Shown here piece after piece: positions 1-11,789 of a DNA stretch of 64,000 nucleotides (position 1 is the first letter of the stretch; every line of letters starts with the position of its first letter). A model generated the notes under the pieces. It was not told the origin of the DNA. It saw only the letters and a program-made list of their open reading frames with translations, and made no database searches. This stretch comes from Macrocystis pyrifera (taxonomy: Eukaryota > Sar > Phaeophyceae > Laminariales > Laminariaceae). The stretch is taken from positions 6,539,458 through 6,603,457 of the forward strand of contig JASSKH010000031.1 in NCBI GenBank assembly GCA_031763025.1, in the 5' to 3' direction. Both the position numbers and the translations under genes were made by a program.

Positions 1-640
1 TGCCGCTGCTACTGCTGTGCTCGTGCTATTGTTGCTGTTGCTGCTGCTGCTGCTGCTGCGTACATGGTATGCTTTGGAGTGAACGAGAGCTTAAGCTTTG
101 TCTTGTGTGCAACCATCAGTTTTTTTTTTTTAATCGCAAGTACGTGGCAGCAACGTTTTTTTATTCGTTCGCGTTGCCACGGCAGTTGCTTTTTGGCTTG
201 CACCCCCCCCCTTTTTCATGTGGACGCGCGACTTTTTGCGCAACCGTTAATCAATCTTAACTCTTCGTTTCCGTTTCTACGGCTACATTTGCAGTCGTCG
301 GCGCCACTACCCCTCCGCACACCTAAGTGTCTCCCCTGGAAGGCCGGGAGGGGGGGGAGGGGATGGGAGGGTGTACTCGATAGGGTGAATATGCGTTGAG
401 GGCGTTAGTTTTTGTTATAATCGTTTGTTTTTGGGCCTGGGGTGGTCCTCGAGGAAAGGTGCTTTGGTTCGTTTGGAAAACGTATCTTTAGCTGTCCCGG
501 GAGGCGGGACGGGAGGGGGGGGGGGGGGGGGGGGGGGAGGGAATGGTTACCCCCCCCCCCCACCTCCCCTCTCCAAATCTTGAGGAAATGTTGGTTTGCT
601 TCTTCTTGGGTTTTCTTTTTCCTGGGGTGATTGTGGTGGT
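1..640. repeat. Low-complexity region: GCT/GTT triplets, T-, G- and C-runs
   Basis: The first 60 bases are interrupted GCT/GTT triplets. A T-run lies near 120 and a run of more than 20 G near 515-537, followed at 551 by a C-run, so the G and C runs could pair as a hairpin. A GGGTGTACTCGATAGG string near 373 resembles the terminal part of the R element found complete at 30, 33.5 and 61.5 kb, but the match is short. No convincing gene is seen; open frames here are low-complexity. Confidence 0.7.
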
Positions 641-1215
641 GACCGTGATGGGATGATAACAGTGACGATGGTCATTGTGATGGCGATGGAGGAAGCAACC
701 GGATTATGGTGGTGGTGGCGACGATTGTGGTACTGACGGTCGTACTCGTGACAGTGCTCTTGGTGATGATGATGACCGTTGAAATTATACCGTTGAAGAG
801 GTGATGGTTCTCTGATGATGACCGTTGTTGCGATGGTGATACTGACGGGGTCGCCGATGATGATTACGCCGAGAATGAGGATGGTGGTGACCATGCTGAT
901 GATGGAGGACGATCATGAGACTGATTGTGAGGATACTGATGGAATGCTTATAACTTCCACAATATGATGAAATGGTGAGAGTGTGATCACCATTGACAGG
1001 AAGACGACGTAAGCGATGATGCTGGTCTTGACGGTGACGATGGTGGACATAAGTGGGGATGACGATGGTGGGGAGGATGATGATTCGAATCACAATGGTG
1101 GGGACGATACTGACGAGGCTGGTGGTGATTGCTCTGACGACGACGGAGACAGTCTTGGTTGAGACGTACGATGTTGAAGATGCTCCTCCTGTGGTGACGA
1201 TTTCGGACCAAAAAA
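640..1215. repeat. Degenerate GAT/GGT trinucleotide repeat
   Basis: About 570 bases are built from variants of GATGAT, GGTGGT and GACGGT triplets, much decayed. Several frames stay open on both strands because the triplet period avoids stops, giving His/Ile/Val-rich or Asp/Gly/Val-rich translations typical of triplet repeats. I do not call a gene. Confidence 0.7.
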
Positions 1216-1349
1216 ACAAAATCACGGTGGAACATGATGGCTTTGCCTACGACGATACCGGGCGTACCTGGTTTCGGCCGCTTCCTCCTTACCTTGAAGC
1301 CCGAAAAATCCACGGATGCAGATGATTTTTTTGCTTATTTTAGTAGCAC

Positions 1350-1535
1350 CCCGTGGCGCTTGCCGTGGGTTGCCATGGCCAGCCATGAATTGCCATAGCA
1401 GCCCACGGCGGCACCATGACACATGCCAAGTCAACCCTTACGGTATATGCCTTGAGAGCGTCTCCACGGCATGCCATGGTAAGCTCTATGGCTAGCCACG
1501 GCCTTCTCCAGGGCAGGCCGTGGCAACCACCCACG
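1350..1535. repeat. Cluster of short CCATGGC / CCGTGGC palindromes
   Basis: TGCCATGGC, GCCATG and CCGTGGC variants recur roughly every 15-30 bases, some on each strand (near 1373, 1395, 1465, 1485, 1515). The spacing is irregular, so this is a cluster of related words and not a clean tandem array. No gene is visible between 1330 and 1680. Confidence 0.45.
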
Positions 1536-1686
1536 GTCACTTTCCTTGCAGCCCTCACAACATGACGCGTCAATCAATTGGACCTGCCAACTGCAGGATG
1601 ACCGGTTGCGCTGATTTTTACGCGTTGAGGTATTCGTGGTCGGTGTATCCGTTTTTTTTTGGGTGCATTCTGTCTACTGTTGCTGA

Positions 1687-1802
1687 ATTACGGGGGTCCA
1701 TATTAAATGGGGCCTACGGTACTCGCAAAAACCTATATATATATATATATTTCGCTATTTTTACTAACAATATTTGGTCCTATTTACTATGCCCCCCCGT
1801 AC
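1687..1802 (+). mobile_element. TA-flanked MITE (TATTACGGGGG family), copy 1
   Basis: The left end reads TTACGGGGGTCCATATTAAA and the right end ATTTACTATGCCCCCCCGTA. The conserved interior CCTATATAT...TTTTTACTAACAATATTTGG follows in family orientation. It carries an expanded (TA)n run in the middle. Non-autonomous: nothing inside is coding. Confidence 0.85.
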
Positions 1803-1878
1803 TGGTAGTCAAAATCACGTACCATCCGTCTGATTCTTATGCTTGCGCAATGGGAAGAAAAAAGTGCTGTAAGTCTTC

Positions 1879-1985
1879 TATTACGGGGGACCATAGTAAA
1901 TAGGACCCACGGTACGCACCAAACCTATATGTTTCCCTATTTTTACTAACCATATTTGGCCCTATTTACTATGGTCCCCCGTAAA
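1879..1985 (+). mobile_element. TATTACGGGGG MITE, copy 2
   Basis: The ends are TATTACGGGGGACCATAG and CTATGGTCCCCCGTAAAT, an inverted pair of more than 20 bp. It lies only 77 bases downstream of copy 1 in the same orientation. It belongs to the GACC/AAATA sequence variant of the family. Confidence 0.88.
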
Positions 1986-2189
1986 TAGCGATAAAAATGA
2001 AGGTAAAGGCCCGCACCGTGGTGGGGAGGGGGGCGGAGGAGCGCCCTCCATGTGACCTCGAAGTTGAGTCACTACCAGGAGGGAGCGGGAGCGCCGGGCG
2101 AGGATAATAAATGGGAGGGAGAAGAAAAACCAAACGAGCACACCGCTGTCGCACTCCGGCGGAGCTGTTGCAGGATAAAATCTCTCTTT

Positions 2190-3290
2190 CGGCAGGGTGG
2201 CCGCTAAATAGATGGATAGTTGGATGTTCACCAAACATGCACCCGTGAGCTGATTGGTCGTACCTGGCTTGTTGTAGCGATACAGCCGGGGGCGTGGGAA
2301 AATCTTCGCTGATAGCGCAACGGCGTTTGGATCTGGCGCTAATAGGTCAACTGTTGATTGATATCGTTGTGGATGGGACATCGTAATTTCTGTATCTCAA
2401 CCGCCACCCGGTGCTGCTGTTGCTGTAGTCAAAATTATTACACGCTAGACATTTAGGCTTGTTCTAATAATGCTGTCCTGGTCGCACGCCGGCAAACTAC
2501 TCCTACGTCTCCTGTTTGGCGGAGGAGAGACTACGTACTGTTGCTAGCTTGATGTCGAGACCAAACGTGGGCGAGGGCTGGTTGGTCACACTCGGCGGCT
2601 TGTTGTAGCGATGCAGTCAAATCCGTGAAGCTCAATCTCTACACACTGCTATCGCAACAACGTTGTCTGGATCTGGCTCGAGGTTACCTGTCGAGATATG
2701 TTTGATTGGCGTAGTATCTAGTACGGGGGTCCATAGTTACCGGGACCAAATTTTGTTGGTAAAAATAGGCAAATATATAGGTTTTTATGTATACCATAGG
2801 TCCTATTAACTATGGACCCCCGTAATAATACTTTTCTACACGGATCCCTGAGCGTCACCACCACTGGTCCTGTAGCCAAACTCACACTCCAGACCGTTGT
2901 GCATTGAACATCCGGTCGCGCTGCGACGAACGAATTATGAATATTTCGTTTGGCGGAGGGATGGCTACATATTCCTAGCTGGATCTTGGCCAAACATGGG
3001 CATGGACTGGTTGGTCATACTTGGCTTGTTGGAGCGATGCAGAAGAAGTAGTGGACGTGTTTTGTTGGCACAACGACGTTTAGATCTGGCTTTAGTTTAG
3101 TTTACCCGTCGAAATATACCTGGTACCGTATATTTTTATGAATACTTTCACGTATCCTAACCGCCACAGTGCAATAATATTAATGTGTTTGCTTGCCCCA
3201 CAGCAACATGTTACACACATCAGGCTATATGAACGTCGCTTGTTTTTTCGCGCGAGCTACAGCAGTACATGCATATTATATGACTTTGTT
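2190..3290 (+). repeat. Tandem array of about three ~370 bp units
   Basis: Three successive stretches share the order 'CAAACNTGSRC ... GNTGGTTGGTCRTAC ... GGCTTGTTGNAGCGATRCAG ... CAACGNYGTTTRGATCTGGC', beginning near 2225, 2570 and 2985. The second unit is interrupted by a miniature element at 2719-2827. The third unit ends in TACCTGGTACC at 3117. The units are strongly diverged and no gene is apparent. Confidence 0.55.
2719..2827 (-). mobile_element. TATTACGGGGG MITE, copy 3
   Basis: Ends TAGTACGGGGGTCCATAG and CTATGGACCCCCGTAATA. The interior AAATTTTGTTGGTAAAAATA is the reverse of copy 1, so the strand is minus by interior orientation. It interrupts the second unit of the surrounding tandem repeat. 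Confidence 0.88.
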
Positions 3291-3504
3291 TTACTCAACA
3301 GGTATTGGATGGCTACCGTCTACTGCTGGAAAAGAAAAACATTGTATTGTAGCATCGCTAACTGCTAGCATCAGGGGGGCTGGGGTCGGTTGGGTTGCCC
3401 AAAGTCTCCATTGGTGGCTGCAACATCAATAATTGTCAATCTTGAGCACCTGTCTGTGACGAACAGCGCATGCTATGGCCAGCATGACTATGTCGATCGA
3501 TGTC

Positions 3505-6500
3505 GGTCGTCCATGACGACAATGTATGACGACAATGTATGACGATGTCGATGATTACGACGGTGATGGTGATGGTGATGGTTGTAGGTTGATGGTGTTG
3601 GTGATGGTGCTGACGATGATGACGGTGGTGATGATGACGATGATGGCGATACTTATCATGATGACGAAGATGATGATGGTGACTAATGGTATATACCTAC
3701 GGCGATTTTGATAAATGATGATGGCGAAGATAGATGTATCGTGTTGACGGAAGACATTTTTTCTTGGTGATGATCCCAAGACGATAAGGATGACGATGGA
3801 AATGTTGGAGACTATTTTGCGAATGATGGTCAGTCGATAATCAGGATACGGTGATAAATACAATGGTATGGTCTGGATGGGAAGGTGAGGGCGACGGCGG
3901 ATATGATGCGGCCGTTGCTGCTGATGGCCACGCTGATCTGGCCGCCGCTGATGGCGGGTGAAAATCATAATGATGGTATCATGATTATGACTTTCATTGC
4001 GATGATAATGTGAAAGTTATGGCTCTGATGATAATGTAGCGAATCGAAGGTGATTTTCCTCATGATGTGGACGAGGAAATGGTCATATTCACGACGATGA
4101 GGGCAGTTGTGCCAGTCGCGATTCCAACGAGGATGATCATAGCGACAATGGTTCAGACGACGATTGGTACTGAATATCACACGCTTCGCATACTAACAAT
4201 GTTGAGGGTGTAGGATACAACAATGCCAAAAACGACGATGATGATAATGATGATGATGACGACCACGACGGTGATATGAGAAGACCAACATGATGATGCC
4301 GATAATCGTGTTGTGGATGACGAGGCCGATGCTCCATGCACTATTGTGGTGTTGACACAAAATGTTTGCGGTGCTAACGCTGAGGTGATGACGCAGATGA
4401 TGATGCTGGTGCCGCCATGCTGATGCTGCCGTGCGGATGCTGATAAGCTGCGATGGCGCCGATGCCGATGATGATGCTGATGCTGCCATACTGGCGCCTG
4501 TCCTGACGTCTGTACCGACGCCTATACCAACGCCTACACCGACGGCGACTGCAATGCCGATGCTGGTACCGGTGCAGATGTCGATGCCGACGCTGGTGCT
4601 GATGCTGCTGTCGATTGTGATGGTGATGGTGATGGTGATGATGATGATGATATTTCTGGCGTTACCATTAATACTGATCTCGATGACGCCACGTTGGTGC
4701 CGATATGGATACAGTACACTGAATATGATTACTCGATCCCGATGGCGATGTCGATGGCGATGTCGATGGCGATGCTTCGCTGCCGGGATGCTGCGATGCC
4801 GTGATGATGATGCCCGCACTGCGATCGAGACGCTCGTGTCGATGCCTATGACGCATATGGTGGTGCCTGACAATGCTGACCCCGTGAGGGTAATGGTGCG
4901 ATACTGATGGCGCGGTGCGGATGCTAATGTCTGCGCCGACGCCAGGATAATATGATGGCGATGTCACCGAGGCTGGCCGCGTTGGCGCAATGCTGATTCT
5001 GATGCCGCGATGCTGGTGTAGACACCGCTGCCGCGACGAGGATGCCGCGCTGTGGATGCCACTGTTTCTGCTATCCCGCGACGGCCATGACACGCTGATG
5101 CCGACGCCGCTTCCGATGTCTACGCCCCGACACCACGACGGTGATGAGGAAGCGGATACCGATGTTGATGCTGATGCTACGATGCCAATGGAGCAGATTC
5201 CAATGTTGGAAAAATGATGATTCAGGGACGAGGGTGCTAATGCTGATTCTGATGCGATGGTACGGATGCCGCGTTGTATTGTCTCGAGGTCGTTACTGCT
5301 GCCGGTTCTTCAATTTGAAATGCCATACTGCGGATGCCAATGAATGGATGCGTATCAATGCCGACGCTACCGATGCCGGTATCATTGTTGATGCCGACGG
5401 TGATGCAAGCCATGCCTATGCGGCTCATGCCGCCAAGATGATACAGGGATGCGGATACTACGATCTGAATATGGATGTCGATATCATTTTCGCAACGATG
5501 GTACCACGACAACACGATGCTGATCGTCATGCCGCCATGCTGATGCTGAAGGAACGATGTCGACGCCGCCATTAAGACACTAGTACTGCGATCCCGCAAT
5601 GCCAATGCCGTGGTGGTGATACCGATGCCAATGCCGAATACGACGCCGCGATGCTGCGGTATTGATATCCGTGAAGTCGCAGCGATGCTATTGGTGCGGC
5701 TCGGGTACTGGTGCAGCGATGCCGAATGCTGATACCGGTAGTGACGCTGGTGCTACTGCCTCGACAACGATACCAATGCCGCGATATTGAAGTCGATGTC
5801 GGTGCTGATGCTGATACTGATGCTGTCGCCACGTTGCTGTTGCCGCACAGCTGACTCTGTTGATCCCAGCGTCTATGCTGGTCATGGCGCTGATGCTGGG
5901 ACTTTGATACTTACTGCTCACACTGATGCAGCCTGCGGCGATGCTGATTGCTGGAATGATGCTTCTGCGATGCGGAGGTTGATGCTGACATGCCATTGCC
6001 GCGACGATGACTACCATGTCGATCATGATGCTGTTGATGCCGAACATGTTCGTGGCTATGTTTTGGAGGCGGCGTGCCGATGTCTATGTTGGAGATGCTG
6101 CAGTGATGGCGCTGCGATGATGGTGGTGCGGGTGCTGACGCTGAGCACATCGTCACGACGACGATGGCAACACCGATACTGAACCCCATGCAGCAAGGCT
6201 GATGCCGCCATGCCCCAATGCGGTGATGTTGAGGCCGATAGCTTGACGCTGAGTCCTTGACGCTGATCCTGACGGTTGCAATGCCGGCGTTGATGCTGAC
6301 TAATGTTGACTGCGATACCGAAGAACATCTAGGTGTTGATTGGGATCCCGATGAAGATGCTGACACGGCGTTCTTGATGCCGATGGTCCGAATTCGCTCG
6401 GTGCTATGATGGTGGGATTCCTCGATGCTGGTGCCGCGGTGTTGATATCACGACGTGATGGCGCAATATTGATCATGATGCTGCGATATCGCGATGCCAT

Positions 6501-7450
6501 TGAGGCTAATGCCGCATTATCGCGATGCCATCATCCTTGCGCCGCGATGCCCAGGTGCTAAGGACACGGCGCTGATGCCGTGATACCGCGCTGCTGATGA
6601 CACAGCAGCGTGATGCTCGTTCATGTAGATGCCACCATACCGCGATGCAGATACCGAACATCGCCATGACGTGATAGCTTTGCAGAATCTCGCCATGCTG
6701 AGCCCGCGATACCGCGATGCTGGTGCATAAACCACTACGACGATTCGGTCGTGCTGATGGCAACACCCCAGTCCTGGTGCCGATGCCGCCATGACGCGAT
6801 GCTATTCCCACGATTGCCGTGAGTTTGATTTCGTGATGCCGATGAGGATGCCCATATTTTGTTTTTTGCAAATGCTGATGCTAATGCGGATATCGCGACG
6901 GTCGTGCCGATGACGCGATGCGGATAGGTCGACACTAATCAGGTTCCAGTTCCGCGGCTGACTTTGAATGCGTTTCCAGGGTTGACGCCGATAGAGATGC
7001 CGAGGCCGTGCTGCTGATGCTGACGACGGCGTGAATGCCGATGCCGCGACTGATATCGCTGCCTGGGCTAGCGCCAGTACCGACACCGATGTTCATGCCG
7101 ATATCGTTGTTAATGTCGATGCACAGGCGGACAACAAGGACGCTAGTGATTTCGATACGGTATCGGTGATCTTTATGACGATACCGGTTATGGGACACCA
7201 GTGATGACGATCTCGACCGTGATACCCGAGTCGCCAATGCTGATGCCGATGTCGCGAAGCTGATACTGATGTCGCGAAGCTGAGTCCGATGCATTAGTGC
7301 CTTGTGAATGATGCTGATGTTGATGCTGGTGTTCCCGATGTCGATGCCCATGACCATGTCCGTGCTACACCCATGCCGACGCTGGTGCTATGGTGATATC
7401 TAAGCGTGCTGATGAGTTTCGCGAAGTCCTCGGTGCTCATGTAGCGTTAA
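3505..7450. repeat. 3.9 kb degenerate GAT / GATGCY repeat
   Basis: From about 3510 to 4430 GAT/GGT triplets dominate. From 4430 to about 7350 hexamer-like GATGCC, GATGCT and GCCGATGC words recur, interspersed with GCGATGC, still in triplet register over long stretches. Open frames of 60-226 codons appear on both strands because GATGCY has no stop in most frames (Asp-Ala, Met-Pro/Leu, or His/Ile/Ser-Ala translations). The array is too eroded for a single consensus. I treat none of the frames as a gene. Confidence 0.75.
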
Positions 7451-8140
7451 TGCCAGGGTCTTCCACAAGGTTTTCCTTGCTGCATTTACTTCCATGGAGT
7501 TCACCACGTACTTCCATGGACGTGAAATTTACTTTGGCGTGAGACTACTGGGAGTAAATAAAAACCTCAAAGTAGTTTGACTTCGATGGAGGTGAAGTTT
7601 AATTAATGGAAGTACGTGGAAATGTCCGCTGTCGATGGAAGTGGAAGCTTCCACCAACTTTCTTCAACTGAAGCCTCCACAATCACGTCCGATGGAAGCT
7701 GCCATTAACCGCCACAAGAGTCTACTTACTTTCACTACTGCACCTTGTGGGTGGGGGCAGGTTGCCCAATGAGAAGGATCCACTGCGCAGTCAAGGTACC
7801 AAGCGGGAGCAGGGCAGCAGAGACATTGGTGGACTATCCCACGGAATTATTTTTCTTTGGAGGTTTACACTACTTTCATGGAAGTATCGTATCCAGTTTG
7901 TAAGGTACGTTTGCTTCTATACGGAAGTTGATGAACCATGCAAGTCGCTGGACGGTTCCTCCATGGAATGTATCACTTCATTCCATAAGAGAAACTCCGA
8001 CTTCCATGGAAGATTGTTTGCTTCCATAGAAATATAACTATGTTTCTGGAAGTAAAATGGAAGAAGAACTACGCCCATGGAAGCTTTTTTTTTTTTCCAT
8101 GGAATTCCATGGAAGTTTCCATGGAAGTATACCCCAATAA
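7450..8140. repeat. Cluster of TTCCATGGAAG palindromes
   Basis: The 10-12 base palindrome CTTCCATGGAAG and one-base variants recur many times (for example near 7490, 7512, 7576, 7608, 7633, 7985, 8003, 8075, 8097 and 8113). Near 8090-8125 three overlap almost head to tail. A long weak frame at 7747-8037 (+) runs through part of it, but its content mirrors the repeat and I do not call it a gene. Confidence 0.6.
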
Positions 8141-8330
8141 TGGGGGAGGTCGGGTAGGTACAAGGTTCGCGAATAGACTACCGGAGACGTCGGGCGCAGA
8201 ACAGGTAGATTTATCTACCGGAAGTATTTTAACAATATTTCAGCCGTGCATGTATATACAGCAGAGAACTAGAGTTTTGTTTACCATCGCACCCCAGATT
8301 TTTACGTGGATACAACCAATGACCTGGGGA

Positions 8331-8512
8331 TGGAACGTTGATGAGGAATAGGATATACTATACCGGTAGCTAAATTGAAATGATGTGGGGAATGGAAATT
8401 GGGAACGACTGGCAGAGAAGTATATGAGGGATACTACTGATTTACGGAAGGATATTCGGTTTATACAGCAATGGCATCTACGCTATATTGTCGGAAGGCA
8501 AGCATAACAATA
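8331..8512 (+). repeat. Dispersed repeat S, full copy
   Basis: About 180 bases match the reverse complement of 30653-30840 closely throughout, including GAGGGATACTACTGATTTA and the 3' end GGCATCTACGCTAT...GGCAAGCATAA. The copy ends in an A/T-rich CAATAATAC tail. It has no coding potential. The 3' tail and the existence of 3'-only copies (26040) suggest a SINE-like retroposon. Confidence 0.65.
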
Positions 8513-9077
8513 ATACAACAGCCATCGGAACTAGGACATGACCATTTTGTACCGTAGGAAACCGGTTGCTTATATTTGTACATTTCTGGAGTAATGAAGC
8601 AAAGGGGTGGTATACCATTCTGGAGTGAAAAATATGATATTTTACCATTTTTTAGTACGCAAAGGTATGTTACACCATTTTGAAGTAGGAAAACGATTGT
8701 TTGTACGATTCCGGAGTAAGACAAGTGAGAGAATACCGTCTAGCAGTGAGAAAGTTATTGCTATACTACTTTGTAGTAAAACATGAGTTTTTATACCATT
8801 CTGTAGTAGGAAAGTGTTGTTTATATCATTTCGGAGTAAGAAAATATACATAATACCTTTTTGGGAGTGAGAAAATTGTTGTTATACCGATTTTTGGCAA
8901 TAACATGGTTGTTCTACCATTTTATTGTAAGAAAAGAGTTTTTATACCGTTTTGTGGTAGAAAAAATAATTGTTTGAACCATTTCGAAATAAGAAAAGGA
9001 ACAACACCATTACTGTGGAGTAATAAAATTGGTTTTATACCTTTTTCTAGTAATGAAAGGGTTGTTGTACCATTCAG

Positions 9078-9186
9078 TATTACGGGGGTCTATAGTTAAC
9101 AGGACCTATGGCATACATAAAAACCTATATATTTAGATATTTTTACTAACAATATTTGGTCCTGTTAACTACGGACCCCCGTAATA
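9078..9186 (+). mobile_element. TATTACGGGGG MITE, copy 4
   Basis: Both terminal repeats carry the GTTAAC variant (TAGTTAACAGGACC and GGTCCTGTTAACTA), so the two ends agree with each other. It is inserted in a minisatellite unit between CCATTCAG and GTAGAAAAAG. Confidence 0.92.
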
Positions 9187-9518
9187 GTAGAAAAAGGCTG
9201 TCTATACCGTTTCGGAGTAAGGCAAGGGATATTATACCATGTGGCAGCGAGAACGGTGTTAGTATACCACTTTTTACTGCAGAAACAAGAGTTGTTACAC
9301 CATTTTTTAGCAGGACAAGGGTTTATTGTACCATTTCGAAGTAAGAAAAGGTGCCTTATACGGCATTTTGGAGTGAAAAATTATTGTTGTACCGTTTTGT
9401 AGTAAGAGAAGGGGTGTGCCATACCGTTTTGTAATATGAAAAAGGGTTGTTTAAATCTTTTCGGAGTAACGAAAAGGTACATTATACCATTTTGGAGTGT
9501 AATAATTGAACAAATTTG

Positions 9519-9627
9519 TATTACGGGGGTCCATAGTTAATAGGACCTATGGGGTACATAAAAACCTATATATTTACCTATTTTTACCAACAAAATTTGG
9601 TCCTATTTACTATGGACCCCCGTAATA
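9519..9627 (+). mobile_element. TATTACGGGGG MITE, copy 5 (part of a 168 bp duplication)
   Basis: Ends TATTACGGGGGTCCATAG and CTATGGACCCCCGTAATA. The flanks, GAACAAATTTG on the left and GTAAGAAAAGGG on the right, are the same as those of the next copy. The pair therefore arose by duplication of element plus flanks, not by two insertions. Confidence 0.92.
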
Positions 9628-9686
9628 GTAAGAAAAGGGTTGTAAAACCTTTTTGTACTTTGGAGTGTAATAATTGAACAAATTTG

Positions 9687-9795
9687 TATTACGGGGGTCC
9701 ATAGTTAATAGGACCTATGGGGTACATAAAAACCTATATATTTACCTTTTTTTACTAACAATATTTGGTCCTATTTACTATGGACCCCCGCAATA
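9687..9795 (+). mobile_element. TATTACGGGGG MITE, copy 6 (duplicate of copy 5)
   Basis: Near-identical to copy 5 and to its flanks. The offset between matching flank words is 168 bases (9491 versus 9659), which is about one element plus two 30-base satellite units. The right end has GCAATA in place of GTAATA. Confidence 0.92.
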
Positions 9796-9849
9796 GTAAG
9801 AAAAGGGTTTTAAAACCTTTTTGTACTATAAAAAGGGTTGCTTATATCA

Positions 9850-10310
9850 AGATCATGCAGGCGGGACACTCTGTATCCCTGGACAGGTTTGCCTATTAAG
9901 TCGGTACTCGTTGGTACTCACGTGCCTTGGTTGCCTAGAGATATAGGAAGCGTAGCTTTATTTCTTTACGTGCACGCGGAGACTAAGACCAAGCTCGTGA
10001 GTCTCTGGAAAACCCCTGGTTTTCCACCTAAGATTCGCCTTCCAAGTACTACAAATACGACCGATCCCAGTGCCTGAACCCAGGAAATTACCGGGCTTTC
10101 AACCTCATTCAAGGCAGCATCGTAACACTGGCCCACTCTGATGAGCCGTATATGCAGAATTATGGGAAACTCATGGAAACCCATATTCCACGAGCGAGAA
10201 CATGAGTCGAAGATGCGGCTGCTCAAAACCCACTCCCACACCTCGGAACGGCGAGGCAACGAAGCCGACCTTACCGGGCTTTCAACTTCATTCAAGACAG
10301 TATCACAGCA
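9850..10310. other. Non-satellite insert within the minisatellite
   Basis: This stretch lacks the 30-base period. It carries an internal direct repeat, TTACCGGGCTTTCAACYTCA, at about 10088 and 10271, and a duplicated RTATCACAGCAC-like word. Frames on both strands are open for 80-145 codons but have no recognisable motif. It may be a degraded mobile insertion. Confidence 0.4.
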
Positions 10311-10788
10311 CTTATACCATTTCGGACCAAGAAAAGGGGGTACTATACCATTTTTGAGTGATAAATTATTATTATACGATTTCGTAGGAAAACAAGGCAT
10401 TTTGTAGTAGAAAAAGGCACATTTTAACTTTTTTGAGTGAGAAAATAGATATGATACCGTTTTGTGCTAAGAACAAGGATCTGAGACCATATTGTAGTGA
10501 GAAAAGGGTTGTCATACCGTTTTTTACGGCAGAAAAAGGGCGGTTTAAAAAAAAAACCATTTCGAAGTAAAAACAGGAACATTACAGCATTTTTGAGTAA
10601 TAAATTGTCAATGTACCTCTTTCTAGGAAGAAAAGGGGTGCTTTTATTCCATTTCGTAGTAGGAAAAGGGTTGTTTATACCGTTTCGGAGTAAGATCTTT
10701 TTGGAGCGATTACATTGTTCGTAATAATATACGTAGTTTGTGGTAAGAAAAAGGGTTGTTACACCATTTGGTAGTAGAAAAGGTTTGT

Positions 10789-10896
10789 TATTACGGGCCA
10801 CCATAGTATGTAGGACCAGATATTGTCAATAAAAATAAGTAAATACATAGGTTTTTGTGTGTACCGTAGGTCATATTTACTATGATCCCCCGTAAA
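10789..10896 (-). mobile_element. TATTACGGGGG MITE, copy 7
   Basis: The left end has decayed to TATTACGGGCCACCATAG. The right end is TATGATCCCCCGTAAAT. The interior TTGTCAATAAAAATAAGTAA gives minus orientation. It sits in the minisatellite, in a unit that resumes after the element with ATACCAATTCGGAG. Confidence 0.85.
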
Positions 10897-11789
10897 TGAT
10901 ACCAATTCGGAGTGAAAAAAGGGATACTACCCGTCCCACTTAAGAGTGATAAAAGTGATATTATTTATACATTTTCGTAGGTAGAAGGTTGGTATATCAT
11001 TTTTACGATAAGGAAAGGGTTGTTTATACCATTTCGGCGAAAGAAAAGGGATGCAATACCATGTTAGAGTGATAAAATGGTTGTTGCACGTACTTGGAGG
11101 AAGAGAAGGGTTGTTGTGTACCATTTTGCATGAGAAAAAACGATGTTTACACCGTTTCGGAGTAAGAAATGGGATGAAATGCCATTTTTGAAAGATAAAA
11201 TTGATAATATACCCTATCGTAGTAAGATGAGGAGGGTTTATTTATCCTTTTATGGTGGAAGAAGGGTTGGTATGCCAGGGTTCTTCTACCATTTTGTATA
11301 TACTAACTGTAGTAGGAAAAACGGAGTTTGTAGGAATAATATTATTCTTGGAATGAAAAAAAAATGCATTATGCCATTTTGTAGTGAGAAAAGGGTTGCT
11401 ATACCGTTGCCTAGCTGAAAAAGGGTTCGGTTGTTTGTACCATTTCAGCGTAAGGAAGGGATATTGCACCTTTTCGGAGCGAGAAAGGTGTTCTTACACC
11501 ATTTTTTTTTTTTTGTAGTGAGAGAAGGGTAAACCTACTATAAGCATACATAGTACGGCATTGCAGTGGGAAAAGGGTTGTTACAGTAGTCTATTTTCAA
11601 GCAAGAACAGGGTTACGAAACTGCCATGTTGGAGTATAGGAAAAGTTACCATGGCGTTTCGGAGTGTACGTACAAAAGGGAGATTTGCCTTTTCTGCTTA
11701 GGAAAAGCGTCAGTATGCCATTCTTGAGTAGGAAAAGGGTTACATAGTTCTACTGTCCTAGCACCATTTTGGAGAAGGAAAAGGGTTAC

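Noticed and set aside
4193-4873. 226-codon minus-strand frame
   Set aside because: Composed of GAT/GATGCY repeat translated as Ile/Ser/Arg/His-rich sequence, with overlapping frames on both strands.
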